NCBI RefSeq assembly: GCF_010093535.1
Contig: NW_022985185.1
Coordinates: 148,783 to 212,782, forward strand
DNA from: Lindgomyces ingoldianus
Taxonomy: Eukaryota; Ascomycota; Dothideomycetes; Pleosporales; Lindgomycetaceae
Direction of reading: 5' to 3'
Length of the DNA: 64,000 nt
Part shown: positions 45,111 through 56,020 of the stretch, piece by piece
Layout: each line of letters opens with the position of its first letter
How positions within the stretch are numbered: position 1 is the first letter of the stretch
Program-made: the position numbers and the translations under genes
Notes under the pieces: model-generated
The model's database searches: none
Seen by the model: the letters and a program-made list of their open reading frames with translations, nothing else
Told to the model about the DNA's origin: nothing

Positions 45111-48100
45111 CTACCCCACAGCTTTCTCTCCAATCTTCCTAATATCCGGCAGTGCTTTCCTTAGCTTCGCCACACTCTTCTTCTTCTTCCAAAGCATCCT
45201 ATAATACTCCGTCAGATGCGGGAACCTCTCTTCACTCCAACCATCCCAATTAACAATAAGTTCATCGAGCGCCGGCCATGTCGAGCAATCCCCAATCGAA
45301 AATCTCCGACCGGCGATAAAAGGCCCAGGATCGAGTGCATACCTCTCTTCAAGGCTTTCGAGCATGTTGACAAAGTCGTTATAGTAGGTCGGGACGTGGC
45401 GATTAACCCAGTATTTCAGCATAGCGGAGACCATGACGAAAGTTTCGTATGAGCGCGAGCTGCATGCGCGGCCGCGGTCGTCACGGTCCATTGGATGGTA
45501 ATGATCCAGGTATAGGAGAATTGGAACAGCGATAAGAACTTCGGTGTGGTTGACATCATTGTCGCGGTAACAGACTTGGCGGTCGAGTTCGTATAGTTTT
45601 TCTAATGTTGGGGCTTCTGAGAGGATGTGGTTCAGCTTGTTCTCCCATAAGAAGACTTGGACCATCTTGTTCTCGACGATGTTGTTGGAGGCAAATAGGA
45701 TTGGGATGTCTTCTGGTGGCTGGCGGAAATGTAAGACGTCGAACCCGTCGCCGTACCATTCGTTCCAGTCGAATTCTGTCTCATGGTTCTCTTTACTGAA
45801 GGCACGCACCATCTTTTCCGTTTCGTCTTCGTCATCGTTGATGACATCGTTTGCGTCACGATGGTCTTTAGACGTGGCGCCTTGGCCCCATATCCTGCTG
45901 CTTTCTGCGTCCAAGAAGGTACCAATGTGTCGGAAGGTCAAGGAAATCCTAATCCCAGAGTACGCTTTCTCTTCCTCGCTACGCTCCGCAGGCAATCTCT
46001 TGTCAGCGTTGATACCATGCAGCCATCGCATATTTGAATCTTGCCCCAATACAAACATAGAATTATGTGGCATCGCAACACGCTGCGTAGTGCGCCCTCC
46101 CGTTTCCTCGGATTCCTCAGTCTTAGCCGACTTCTTTGTCCTCAAGCGCATGGTCCTCTCTGCACCAAAGCTAACATTTACAATATTCGACCCACGCACA
46201 ATATCTAGCGTCTTGTCTGAATGCTCTGAAATGTAGTCCTGGCCCGAGCGGTACAGCTGAATCAGAACATGGTTTAGCGGGTGTCCAACCAGCTTTTCAG
46301 CTTGCTTCTGTATGACTCTCACTTTTGGCGAAAAGTGCAGTAGCGGCAGCGCTTGATCGGTGGGATGTCGATAGACCGGCATTGACCCGTCAGCTCCAAA
46401 TGCGCCTTGACAACACACGAGACGTGGCACCTCGCCCTGCTGGTGATGCATCTTTTGCCATCTCACTTCATTGTACAGTTGATGGAATATCAAGTCCTTT
46501 AGTGGCTTCGACGGGTCGGTAGGGTGACGGAATTCTGGAGGAAAGAAGTTATAGATTATGTGGGAGTCGCCCTCGGCAATTGGGTCGCCAGGGCCCAGGA
46601 CTGGGAACGTAGCAAGGGATTGGAGCTTCTTCCCCATTTTCGCGGAATTGGCGGATGTTGAAGGTACCATTTGGGTTTCTGGAGGGATTTTTGCGGGTGA
46701 TTTTGGAGCGTCGGGTTGGGGCGGGTTACTGGATTCGGATTTGGAACTTCTCCCCAGAGCCAGGCGCACGCGCGATGGCTTTTCCTTGAGGTCAAGATTT
46801 GAAGAAGGCAAAGAGGGCTGTGATGCAGAGGACTTGAGTGTTTGTTGCCTAGATGGGCTTTCGCGAAGCTTATCACTACTTCCAGCTTTTGTAATCGTGG
46901 GTGGTCGTGGCGCCGGTTCGACGGGCGGAGGCTGAGCTACTTTCGGGGCCTTCGCCGCGACGCTGGGAGGTGTTTCAGCTTGGGGCTGGTGGTGAGAGCT
47001 CGATGCGCCCTTTTTGCTGGACTCGGCTCGTTGCCTCTTGCTACCTTTGTCCTCTTCCTTTTTGCCCTTGTCACGACGTGGCCGCATCACTATCTTTGAC
47101 TTGACAAGATTTTGTTTGGCGGCCGGTGCGGGACCCTGGCCTTGGTTTTCAGGGACCCTTGCGCCTTGGCTGAGCTTTTCAGCAAATTGCTCGTCGCTCA
47201 GTTTAGTATCCGTTGTGGTGCGACTTTCAGCTATAGACGCGTCTGATAATGTGCGTTGTCGGCCGTCAATGGCAATGGCCGGTGATTCGAGGCCCTGGTA
47301 CGGAGATTTACTCGAATTCGCTTGGTGTGTGGGCCGATCCTCGCTTTGTCGCATGCTTCCGACCAAACGTTGGAGCCTATCGTCGGCGGTATCCTTGGAG
47401 CTCTTCCGCGACCCTGGCCTTTGCTGAGACGACGCAGAGTCCTCCGTGTGATCCCGATTGAGGATTTCCTGGCTAGTGACGATGTGTGCGTCGAAAAATT
47501 CAACCATTCTTTTAAGCGCTTCGTCGTGCCGGGTTTGCTTCCGGAAGCCAAGGCAGTCCTCAACGACGTTGATCTTGATCCCATGTCGGGCTGCGTCGAT
47601 AACCGTCGCAAGCACGGAAACATTCGTAATACACCCGCAGATATAGAGCTCCGTGACCAGCTTTGCCCGTAAGATTAGCAGGAGTGATGTCCCTTGAAAG
47701 GCAGAATAACTTGTCGTCCTTACAATCGTGTCTGCGCTTTCGATCTTGGGCTTAACAGGGTCCACGAAGTCGGCACCTGGGGTGTCAGGCAAGCAAGCAG
47801 GTCCATTTTTGGAGGCCCGTAGCAGGAACAGCTCTTCGTCTTCTTCCGTGGCAGAGAGTGAAGAAGCTTCTCGCGGGGTAGTCCGCCTTCGAGCGGAGAC
47901 CCTCTTGAGAAGATCCAACGCACGCTGCTTGTGCCGTGACGATCTTGACTGGATTGGCGGGAGAAGATCCTTCGGAAGATCTTCGTCGTCATCTGAGCTG
48001 CTCTCGTCTCCTTCCACAAGTCCCCCCACGACAACGGCGTCTCCCTCGCCCGTGGTAGGGTCGTTTGCCATGCGATCTACCTCGTAGACGGTCTGAATCC

Positions 48101-48293
48101 AAATGACATTGGCAGAGAGCTGGCGGAATTTTGGAAGGACGGTGTGAATGCGGTCCAGAAATCCATTGCGGGTGTTGACTGGAAGCTTCCCGTCCGGTTG
48201 AATGAAATCATTTTGCAATCCAATTACCAGCAACGCCTGATGGGTCTGAAAATGCGGCTGATTTTGAGAAATAAGATCCAAAAGGGACATCAT
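45111..48293 (-). CDS. Three-domain fusion: isochorismatase-like, AlkB-like 2OG-Fe(II) dioxygenase, GST-like
   Basis: One uninterrupted exon of 1060 residues. About 18-280: cysteine-hydrolase (isochorismatase) fold with ALLVIGLQNDFIQPDGKLP and GCITNVSVLATVIDAARHG; the usual catalytic motif T-[DN]-x-C-V reads TNVSV, with Ser where the nucleophilic Cys is expected. About 290-560: basic, disordered. About 575-830: AlkB-type dioxygenase with the iron ligands in SEHSDKTLD (HxD) and WLHGINADKR, and the 2-oxoglutarate-binding Arg pattern in GIRISLTFR. About 845-1060: thioredoxin/GST-like, with a GST C-terminal helical domain (PFIAGRRFSIGDCSTWPALD). This suggests repair or demethylation of alkylated nucleic acid by the central domain, flanked by a probable pseudo-hydrolase and a binding domain. 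A Met-Met start; either may be used. Confidence 0.9.
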   Translation of the reverse strand: MMSLLDLISQNQPHFQTHQALLVIGLQNDFIQPDGKLPVNTRNGFLDRIHTVLPKFRQLSANVIWIQTVYEVDRMANDPTTGEGDAVVVGGLVEGDESSSDDDEDLPKDLLPPIQSRSSRHKQRALDLLKRVSARRRTTPREASSLSATEEDEELFLLRASKNGPACLPDTPGADFVDPVKPKIESADTIVRTTSYSAFQGTSLLLILRAKLVTELYICGCITNVSVLATVIDAARHGIKINVVEDCLGFRKQTRHDEALKRMVEFFDAHIVTSQEILNRDHTEDSASSQQRPGSRKSSKDTADDRLQRLVGSMRQSEDRPTHQANSSKSPYQGLESPAIAIDGRQRTLSDASIAESRTTTDTKLSDEQFAEKLSQGARVPENQGQGPAPAAKQNLVKSKIVMRPRRDKGKKEEDKGSKRQRAESSKKGASSSHHQPQAETPPSVAAKAPKVAQPPPVEPAPRPPTITKAGSSDKLRESPSRQQTLKSSASQPSLPSSNLDLKEKPSRVRLALGRSSKSESSNPPQPDAPKSPAKIPPETQMVPSTSANSAKMGKKLQSLATFPVLGPGDPIAEGDSHIIYNFFPPEFRHPTDPSKPLKDLIFHQLYNEVRWQKMHHQQGEVPRLVCCQGAFGADGSMPVYRHPTDQALPLLHFSPKVRVIQKQAEKLVGHPLNHVLIQLYRSGQDYISEHSDKTLDIVRGSNIVNVSFGAERTMRLRTKKSAKTEESEETGGRTTQRVAMPHNSMFVLGQDSNMRWLHGINADKRLPAERSEEEKAYSGIRISLTFRHIGTFLDAESSRIWGQGATSKDHRDANDVINDDEDETEKMVRAFSKENHETEFDWNEWYGDGFDVLHFRQPPEDIPILFASNNIVENKMVQVFLWENKLNHILSEAPTLEKLYELDRQVCYRDNDVNHTEVLIAVPILLYLDHYHPMDRDDRGRACSSRSYETFVMVSAMLKYWVNRHVPTYYNDFVNMLESLEERYALDPGPFIAGRRFSIGDCSTWPALDELIVNWDGWSEERFPHLTEYYRMLWKKKKSVAKLRKALPDIRKIGEKAVG

Positions 48294-49492
48294 CTTGGAC
48301 TAAAAGGGGTAGAGAAAAGGCGTGCCCGCGGGGATCTAGACATGCGCACACGCAAGAATGGGAGGAAATCCAAGGCTGGGAGGTTTCATGTAGCAGTTCG
48401 ATTAGGTTCTTGCGAATGGAACAGCGGGCAAATGCAGTGGGTGCAAGAAGAGAGGAGCGAGGAGGCGTGAAGCCGGTGGAAGACGACCGTTATGCATTAC
48501 CGGAAGGCACGGTGTAGTTGTGGCACTCGGATGACAGGTGGTGGGGATAGGTGTGGAAGTTGAGGAACAGCGGTAGAAACGCCCAGGGCCAAGGAGGATC
48601 AAAATTGTCTTAATACGGGAAGGGGCGGGCTGCGGCAACGGCTACAGGGCTGGCTTGATGATCCATGTGCAGCAAATGTCGATGTCCTGTAAGTTAGTGG
48701 GCAGCAGCCGGCAGATGTGAGGCAGAGTGTGCAGCTAACCTGCGGGATCGGGCGCGCGTGAATTGGGACGGAGTTCGCTGTTGAAGCTCGGCTGCAATGG
48801 CGGGGGAGCGCAATCAACACTCCAACACCTCAAGCTTCAACAGCCACGGAGGAGCGAAGAACGAAACACCTGCACTGCAAGGGCGGCACAGACCTCCAGA
48901 TGTCCAGGTTGCAGATTTCGCTTGGGGCACAGAAGAGAGAGTGGAGGTTGCTCCATCTCGTGCCATGGGCCAACCGTAGGTGCAATAATTAGAACCGCAT
49001 GGCAAGCTCGATGCTGCTTGTGCACTGATAGTTCACACTCTGAGCCGTCTGCTCCAGGGGACTTCCCTCCTCTGCTCTGTCCTTTGCCGTCGCCTATTGC
49101 GCGCAATTTACGCAGACTAACGCTCTTCCCATATCCTGGGACAAGCAGAGCCATTCACCGTGCAGACTGCTCACGGAGCAATTGCCAGACAACCATGACA
49201 CGCATGGGAAACTTGTCACCCGTCGCTCCCACGCCGTTTTTGCCGCCCGCGTCGCGAATCATATATCTGATCTATATGCGCCCGAGGATCCTGTAACCTC
49301 TTGCGCGCATGCCTAATACAACCTCCATCGTCCTTCACCGCCGGAAACTTCCTGCGCGCAATACCAGACTGCCCTGCCATTATCCAGAAGACGCGCGGAC
49401 GAGAGAGAGTCATTAACCCCATGATACTCCCACTGTCGCCTTGCCCGAGCCCACAACTCCGGTAGGCCCGGTAGCATTGTATATTTCAAATA
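48294..49492. other. Intergenic, no gene recognised
   Basis: About 1.2 kb upstream of the fusion gene and downstream of the SRAP gene. Frames up to 177 codons (48763-49296) lack motifs and have overlapping alternatives on the other strand; nothing else seen. Confidence 0.5.
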
Positions 49493-51149
49493 TCACTTAC
49501 TGAAAAACGACGTGATTTTCCGACTGCCATCGCCCTTCGCCGGACTGCTCTTTGCTGCGCTCCCGTTGCTAGTAGCGCTTCTGCCCTTCTTCGCCGTCTT
49601 TGCAGGCGATTTGACCGGGCTCTTTTTTGGGGATTTGCTGAGTGGTCGAGACATGACGGGGATCATCCGCTTTTCTTGGGGAACACCTGCTGTTGCATCA
49701 CCATCATCGTCGTCGCCTCCTTCGCTGCGGTCCCGCTTAATGCCCTTTGAAGCCTCGGCAGCCAAAGGAGGCAATGAGGCTGGTACTGACAATGGCGCAT
49801 TCTCTTCGGTTCCCTCTACGCGGATCTTAGTTTCACGAGAGTCATTGACGCCGTGTTCGATTTTAACTCCTTTCGTCTTCGAGGCCTCCAAGTCACGCTC
49901 CACTTTACCGATGGCATTCTCGGTCTCCTTGGCTTTGACGGCCTTTCGTTGATTCCCAAAGAAGTTTGCAATATTATTCTTGTTTTCAGCGCTATTGATA
50001 GGCACGACAAACGCGGGCGAGTTGTTACCGACTTTGCCCACTTCTTTGCTTACCGGATAGCACTCCAGCTCACCTTCATAAGGCTGTAAGAGCGATTGCA
50101 AGTCCTTACTCCATTCAGAGCGGTTGGGGTCCAACCAGGTCCTGATCGCCTCCGAGCCATTTTCAAGGATGACAGGCATGCGGTCGTGCAAGAAGTTGAG
50201 TTGCTTGTTTGAGTCGGTAGTGACGATAGCATAGGTGTAAAGCAGCTCGTCAGAGTCTGGGGGGAGAGCGAGTGTCAGTCTCAGCATAGGCCAGGCGACA
50301 CGGGGCAAGGAAAACGTGGCACATCTGAGATGAGATGCGCGATTACAACATGCAGCTGCAATGGGCGGCTACGAGCAGCAGAAGGCCTATCTTGCGGTGT
50401 GCGAGTCCACGGCCGTGCAGAAGGACGAGAGTAGGACCAACCTTCGAACTTTACACAATCCCACAGGCCAGCAAAGCACATCAACTGACCATCCTTGCGC
50501 CTAGTGAAATGCGGTATCTTTTCCTTGCCGTTGTTCTTCTTTAGCCATTCGTAGAAGCCCTGTGCGACGACAATACAGCGCTTCTTCTTTTTCATGCTTG
50601 TCCACATGCCACGATCCTCGTATAACGAGTCGTCACGACAGTTGATAGTCCTCATCATAGATGCATAGTCGGGGTTGCGCTTGGTCCAGAAGGGGACGAG
50701 ACCTGAAGACGCATGTTGTTGTCAGCACCGCCATATGAGAGACAGAGAGACAGAGCATAGGAGCGATCGGTGAGAAATGGATCAGGCGCCTCACCCCATT
50801 TCATAGCCTGCAGGTTGTATTTTGTGTTGTGGTGCCCCTCCGCTGGAACGGCTGGGGCAGGCGCGACCTCGTCGTCCGCCTTCATGCCTTCCTTCCGGAC
50901 CGTCTCGTCCGTTGGCTTGCTCCTTCCAAAGCCGGGACTACCTGCTCGGTAGACAAGGCCATGGTAGCCGGGGGCGAAATTGTAGCTCTGTCGAAGTCCT
51001 GTGTAGTCGTCGTCTGGGGCGTCGTCAACTGCCATATGCGACTGCTCCAGCTGACGGCGCACCTCAGAGGGCCGCTGCAACCCATGTTAGACGTGGATGC
51101 GAACTCGGGCAGAGGGCCGTACCAGGGCCAGTGCATATCGGCCGCACAT
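49493..51149 (-). CDS. HMCES/SRAP-domain abasic-site DNA-protein crosslinking protein
   Basis: SRAP-family protein (HMCES in animals, YedK in bacteria) that covalently caps abasic sites in single-stranded DNA at forks. Exons 51149-51123, 51074-50795, 50702-50442 and 50256-49493 give 443 residues starting MCGRYALAL. Key residues are all present: catalytic Cys2, Asn in YNFAPGYHG, the GFYEWLKK glutamate and LHDRMPVIL histidine. The tail of about 200 residues is Lys/Ser/Pro-rich with repeated SPxK/SPAK motifs and ends RKITSFFSK, which resembles a PCNA-interacting peptide (hydrophobic, two residues, then Phe-Phe) but lacks the usual Gln. It diverges from the TPR gene across 241 bases. Confidence 0.93.
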
Positions 51150-51390
51150 TCTTTGGTGTGTTCAGTGCATTGTTTGGTGTTTGGAGGGCAGCCTGTGGTG
51201 CGGAGCTGTAGGCGTTGCCGTGATTGGCCCGCGGCCAAACGTCATGCAAGAGCGAGACGAGCTTCAGCCCTACGAAGGAAATCGCGAACGGGCTCACGGG
51301 CTCTTTCCCCTCATCAATTGCGAGTGAAAGACAAGCCCCTCGCCCCTCACTCGTATTCGTTGGACAGCGTTTCGTCTGTCACGCACGATC
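51150..51390. promoter_or_regulatory. Compact divergent promoter of the SRAP and TPR genes
   Basis: Only 241 bases separate the two start codons, so both promoters must lie here or overlap. I see no TATA box; an inverted CAAT (attgg at 51221-51225) lies near the centre. Confidence 0.45.
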
Positions 51391-52876
51391 ATGTTCTCAA
51401 GAGCAATCCCTCGCGCTGTCCCGCGAATAGGCCGCTTTGCCCAATGCGAAGCCCGTCCGCAGGTGCTCATCTTTGACAAACTCCCCTTGCGAGTATGGCG
51501 ACCTATGCTGCAGCAATGCGGGAGACGCCAGAAATCCACCTTTGCCCAGCAGCTAAAAGAGCAATACCACAAGAGTCCCATCCTATTCCCCATCGCAGTC
51601 GGAAGGCAAGCATGTCTGCTCCGGACCTCCAGTCTGTCCAGGCTAACTCTCAATTGTACAGTCTCCTGCTCGTTTCTGCAATTGGCGTCTTCTTTATCCC
51701 CTACTATTACCAGAACTATATCATCAGGCCATACCACAACTTCCCCGAGCCCGTCGCGAAGAAGCTGCGCCGGGCCATATTCTACAGTCGTGGACGCAAC
51801 ATGGACCTCCGGGAGGCGAACAAGTACTTCCGCCAGGCCCTACAGGTCGCGAATGAGGTGGGCATGGATCCGTTCAGCGATGAGATCCTCGGAGTCAAGC
51901 TCGCAATATCCTACCTGTTTGAGCGGGCAGGGCACTACCAGCTGGCCTGCGATGTGCTAGAGATCATGCGGGCAGATTGTGAGCGCTTCATCGAAGAATT
52001 CGGCGACAAGCATTGGGGCGATGGCATGCGGTCACGGATACTGAAGAGAATCGTGGAATGCAACGTCAAGCTCGCGGAGCTCTACAACACCAAATACGTG
52101 AATGAGCCGGAGCAGGCGGAGAAGCGGCTCACAGAGGCGGTGGAGACCGCATTGAGAGAAAAGAGCAGGCGGGAGCAAGACGGCGTGAAACAAGGGGAGG
52201 GCGAATGGATGACAGATGAGGAAATGGGCGGCACAATGGAGTGTATGTTTGTCTCAACATGTTCCACGCACCCGCATCTCCTCTCCTCACCGTCTATCTT
52301 AGTGCGACCACATGCCGCCAGGATGGGCAGCCACTGACTCGACTGTAGCTCTCGCCCACCACTACGAGCTGAATAATTCCCACTATCTAGCCACGCCACT
52401 ATTCCTCCAAGCTCTGGCGCTGTGTCCGCCGAAATCCTGTCATGGCGTCGTACTAAGTGAGTCCTTCCAGTCTCCTTGCATTGGCAATCACTCATCACGT
52501 TTTAATAGTGAACAACATCTCCACATGTCTCGCCCAGCAGACGCCACCTCCATCATCGTCCACTTCCACATCGACTTCATTTCCGAACACCCCCCCACCA
52601 TCCAGAGCTGCTCTGGTAGACCAGGCTCGGAAATGGGCGAACCAGGCGATCGAGCGAGCCGCGGCCATTGCTCCTCCAGATAGAAACGAAGAATGCGATA
52701 TCGGATGTGCCGTAGCCACGCATAATCTGGGAGAGTTTCTAGAAATGGAAGGAATGGCCAAGGAAGCCCAGCAGAAGTACGAGGAAGCCGCATCGCTGGC
52801 CAAAGCAATCGGATATGCGGAGGGTCAGGTCAATGCAGTAGCTGGACTCAAGAGGCTGAAGGCTTTAGAAAAGTAG
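51391..52876 (+). CDS. Mitochondrial TPR-repeat protein (Mgr3-like)
   Basis: Exons 51391-51605, 51662-52242, 52349-52456 and 52509-52876 code for 423 residues. The Arg-rich N-terminus (MFSRAIPRAVPRIGRF) is a mitochondrial presequence, followed by a membrane span (FPIAVGSLLLVSAIGVFFIP). TPR helices then follow: EANKYFRQALQVANEVGMD, LAISYLFERAGHYQLACDVL, HYLATPLFLQALALCPP, and a last repeat ending GQVNAVAGLKRLKALEK. This layout is that of Mgr3, an adaptor of the i-AAA protease in the inner membrane. Intron 1 (51606-51661) opens gcaagc and has a gctaac branch site, so it is read as GC-AG; a weak alternative (gtcgga, acceptor gtccag) also keeps the frame and would insert ANSQLYS-type residues. 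Confidence 0.85.
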
Positions 52877-53640
52877 ATAAATCCTCTGCTAGAAGCATGG
52901 ATGGCTAGCTGTATTGAAAAGTGTAATATGTATGATTTTAAATTGCCAGTTCTGTGAAATCATAGCTCATCCTACGAAATCAGACTGAGAAGTACCATAT
53001 CTTGCCTTCGTTCACATCGATGCCTTAAGCTTCCACTGCTTGACTAAGCGCTTAATAACTCAACATTAGTCCTGTTGACCTTAGGGTTATACACGCCTCC
53101 CCCTTCTCTGCTTTCCTATCTTTATAAACTTATTCCCCTCGTCTGCCTCCAAATTTCTTGCTCTGAGAATACGATGGGGGGATTGTAACCCTTTAAAAAC
53201 ATACTTCTCCCCTAGCATGGGGCGTCTTGCCAAATTACCGCTCAGAGTCCAGACATGTCAGCGTCCATATCTAGAGTGGTAAATGGTTTCAAGCCGCTCG
53301 AAGCTGCGTTCTAAAAACCTTTCTTCTCAGGTTCATGCGAGGGAAGTGTGTCTCAACACCTTTACATCCCCTACCAGGAACTGTCTTCAAAAAATCATAT
53401 CATGAAAGAACATGTGGTGGGAAGGGGAAGACCGAGCGGGAAGAAGTTGGAAATGTTGGGGGTAGATACTCTTGGTTGGGTGCGCTGTGGTGGTGGTTGG
53501 ATAATAAAGATAACGTGCTGTGTCCGTACGCAGCAGCAGCGTCGCGGCCTGGATACGAGCGATCACGCACGAGCAGGATCACGTATCTATGTCACATGAT
53601 GCTCGTGCGCGAACCTCTGTGCGCGAACATCTAGATATCC
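52877..53640. other. Intergenic border before the transposon block
   Basis: 3' UTR of the TPR gene and noncoding sequence of normal composition; frames at 53335-53634 have no features of a gene. The sequence turns sharply AT-rich between about 53640 and 53780. Confidence 0.5.
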
Positions 53641-53779
53641 CCCTTTTCCTCTGTACAGAGGAAAAACAAGAAGCAATTAACACTAGTTACCTAACACCCC
53701 TGTGCAATGTTTACACTGTGCAAACCTCTCTATCTTATATGCATTTGCTAACACTAAGTGCTAGCTAGCAAAGAGTCTA

Positions 53780-55431
53780 TTTAACACTAATTAGTAGTTT
53801 AAATACTATAAAAAAAAAAGCTTTTTTTATACTTTTTTATTTAAAAGTTTATGTATAAAAAGAATTCTTTTCCTTACTACTTTAACTATAAATTAGTAAA
53901 AGTAAAAATAAAGTTTAATTTATATATAAGTAGCTATAAATCTCTATTTAGTTACTTAAGTAAGAGTAAAAAACCTATCTGTATAATACTATTTAAAGGT
54001 ATTATATAAATAGTAGTGCTTATTTAATACTAGAAGGTTTATTTTATCTTTTTACATAAGGCTGTTTAAAGGCAGCGTATAATAAGAAGTAAGACAGTGC
54101 GCAACAACGCATAATTAACTACTATAAAGCAATAAGCAACACTAGCTCTATCTATAACTAGCTAACATAACATATTAATGTATAACTAATATATACCTTT
54201 TATAAGCATCTTAGTAAAGACCTTAGTAAAGCAAATAAACATTAAAGATTAAGTAAATAAAATTAAACTATTAAATAACACACTTAAAAATAAGCTTAAT
54301 TTATATGCAGCTAACTTAATTATAGAACTTTACGCATTAAGCATAATAGATGTACATATGCTTAAGAACTTTTAAAATAACTTTATAAAGTAGAAGCTTA
54401 TACACTTTAAAAATTTTAGCTAACTATTTTTATAAAAACTAATTACTACTCTATAAAATAAGGGCATTAGCTTTAAGAAAAACATAATAAAGGCTACTAC
54501 ACTATATAAACTTATAAAAGAAGAACACATGTTTACTATCTTACTAAAGTATTATATAAAACTATTACTACTATTACTAGTCTTAACATAATAAAAAATG
54601 TCTCTATATAAATTACCTATAGACTTAATACTTTCTCTATAATTAGTACAACTACCTTGTAATAGCTTACTATATAAGAGCATAACTAGGCAGCTACATG
54701 TTCCTGTAGCTACAGCTCTACATAAGATTCCCTAAAGCTTGTACCTACTATATATAATTTAATTACTATATAATCTATACTAACTTTTACTTACACAAGA
54801 TATTATAGTAGAGAACCTTACGCCTAAGAAGGTTATATAATTCTAAAAGGCATAAAGAAAGAAAAATAACTATATAAAGCAACTATATAATATTTTAGCT
54901 AATAAGGCTATAGTATTTATTAAGCTCTGCTAACACCTTGCTATTTTTAAGGCATTGTATATAAGCATCTTTCCTAATATCTTTAAAAGGCGCGCACACA
55001 TGTTCTACCTTTATAATATTAGTCTAGGATAATTATAGAAGTTACTGTATAAGCAGCTTAGTAATTACTTTAATACTAACATAAACTATAACTAGTATTA
55101 GATAAATTAGATAATAATAAGCTTTACATAAAGTAAGTAAAAGAACTTTATAAAAACTTTATATAAAGCTTTTAAAGCTATAATTAATAAACTTACTCTT
55201 ATATAAAAAGCTTTTAGTTTATAATTCTAAGGCAAGATACTACTTTACACTACTGTTATATAAGCATGCTAAGGGCAACTTAAACTTAAATAAGTAATGT
55301 TCTTAATTAAGCCTATATGTAAAGCACTGTATAGTAACCTCTGTTTAGCACTTTAGGTTATAATTAATTAACAGAACAATGCATTTATAAACAAATCCTA
55401 GGACGTGTACTACACTAATAGGCAATATAGC
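53780..55431 (+). mobile_element. Left part of a RIP-degraded Copia-type retrotransposon (gag region)
   Basis: Extremely AT- and TpA-rich. From about 54180 one plus-strand frame can be followed for over a kilobase if TAA/TAG are tolerated; its stops sit mainly where CAA/CAG (Gln) or TGG would be expected. The end of this part, with MFLIKPICKALYS and DVYYTNRQYS, resembles the Gag tail of fungal Ty1/Copia elements, which precedes a zinc knuckle. The frame is cut at 55431 by the Gypsy insertion and resumes after 63015. The element's left LTR should lie in about 53640-54180, but its edges cannot be set without the other LTR, which is outside the window. Confidence 0.68.
55427..55431. repeat. Target-site duplication (ATAGC), left copy
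   Basis: Five bases ATAGC directly before the left LTR, repeated directly after the right LTR at 63016-63020. Five-base duplications are typical of LTR retrotransposon integration. Confidence 0.85.
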
Positions 55432-56020
55432 TGTTACAATTCTTACTTTAGAGAAATAGTAATTTCTAAAGTACAACAGCCTATGCAGTGTTAACAAAAA
55501 AAGAGGGTAAGAACTTAGCTAGATTAAGTGTACAGTCTGTTTAGCAGAGTAAGGGATAATTAGGGTTTTAGAAGGCAGGCTGTGGTTTGTCCCTATAGCT
55601 GTATAGGTAGCTAGGTGTTACTAGTTAGGTAGATAAAGGTTAGAGGTATATATATTATAAGATATATAAGGCAGCTTAATCCTCTTTAAAAAAGATTTAA
55701 GCTTTTTAGTCTATTATAAAAAATAAACTAAACATTAATTACAACTTTTAAACTATAGTTAAGATTAAGACTATATACATAATAGTTACATGCTTGCATG
55801 TTTGCATGCTGTTTTTCTTTGTAGCCTATAAGCGCGCAAGCCTGCAATATCTTATTAGATAACGCATTCTGCTAAGCATTTATCTATAAAATAGCGCTAT
55901 TCCTTTTCTGTTTAGTTATAAAGTCTGCTAATTACAGGGTTAACTGTTTTCTATCTGCTATGCTTAAGGCTATGCGTAATAGCAAGCTAACTTATTACAA
56001 GCTGTTTGTTAGCTATAACA
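55432..56020 (-). repeat. Downstream (3') LTR of the Gypsy element
   Basis: 589 bp, with ends TGTTA...TAACA (perfect short inverted ends). Same length as the other LTR with no indel noticed; every difference I read is a transition (for example 55437 C against 62432 T). Confidence 0.93.

Noticed and set aside
48763..49296. 177-codon plus-strand frame
   Set aside because: Low-complexity, motif-free, and overlapped by equally long frames on the other strand.
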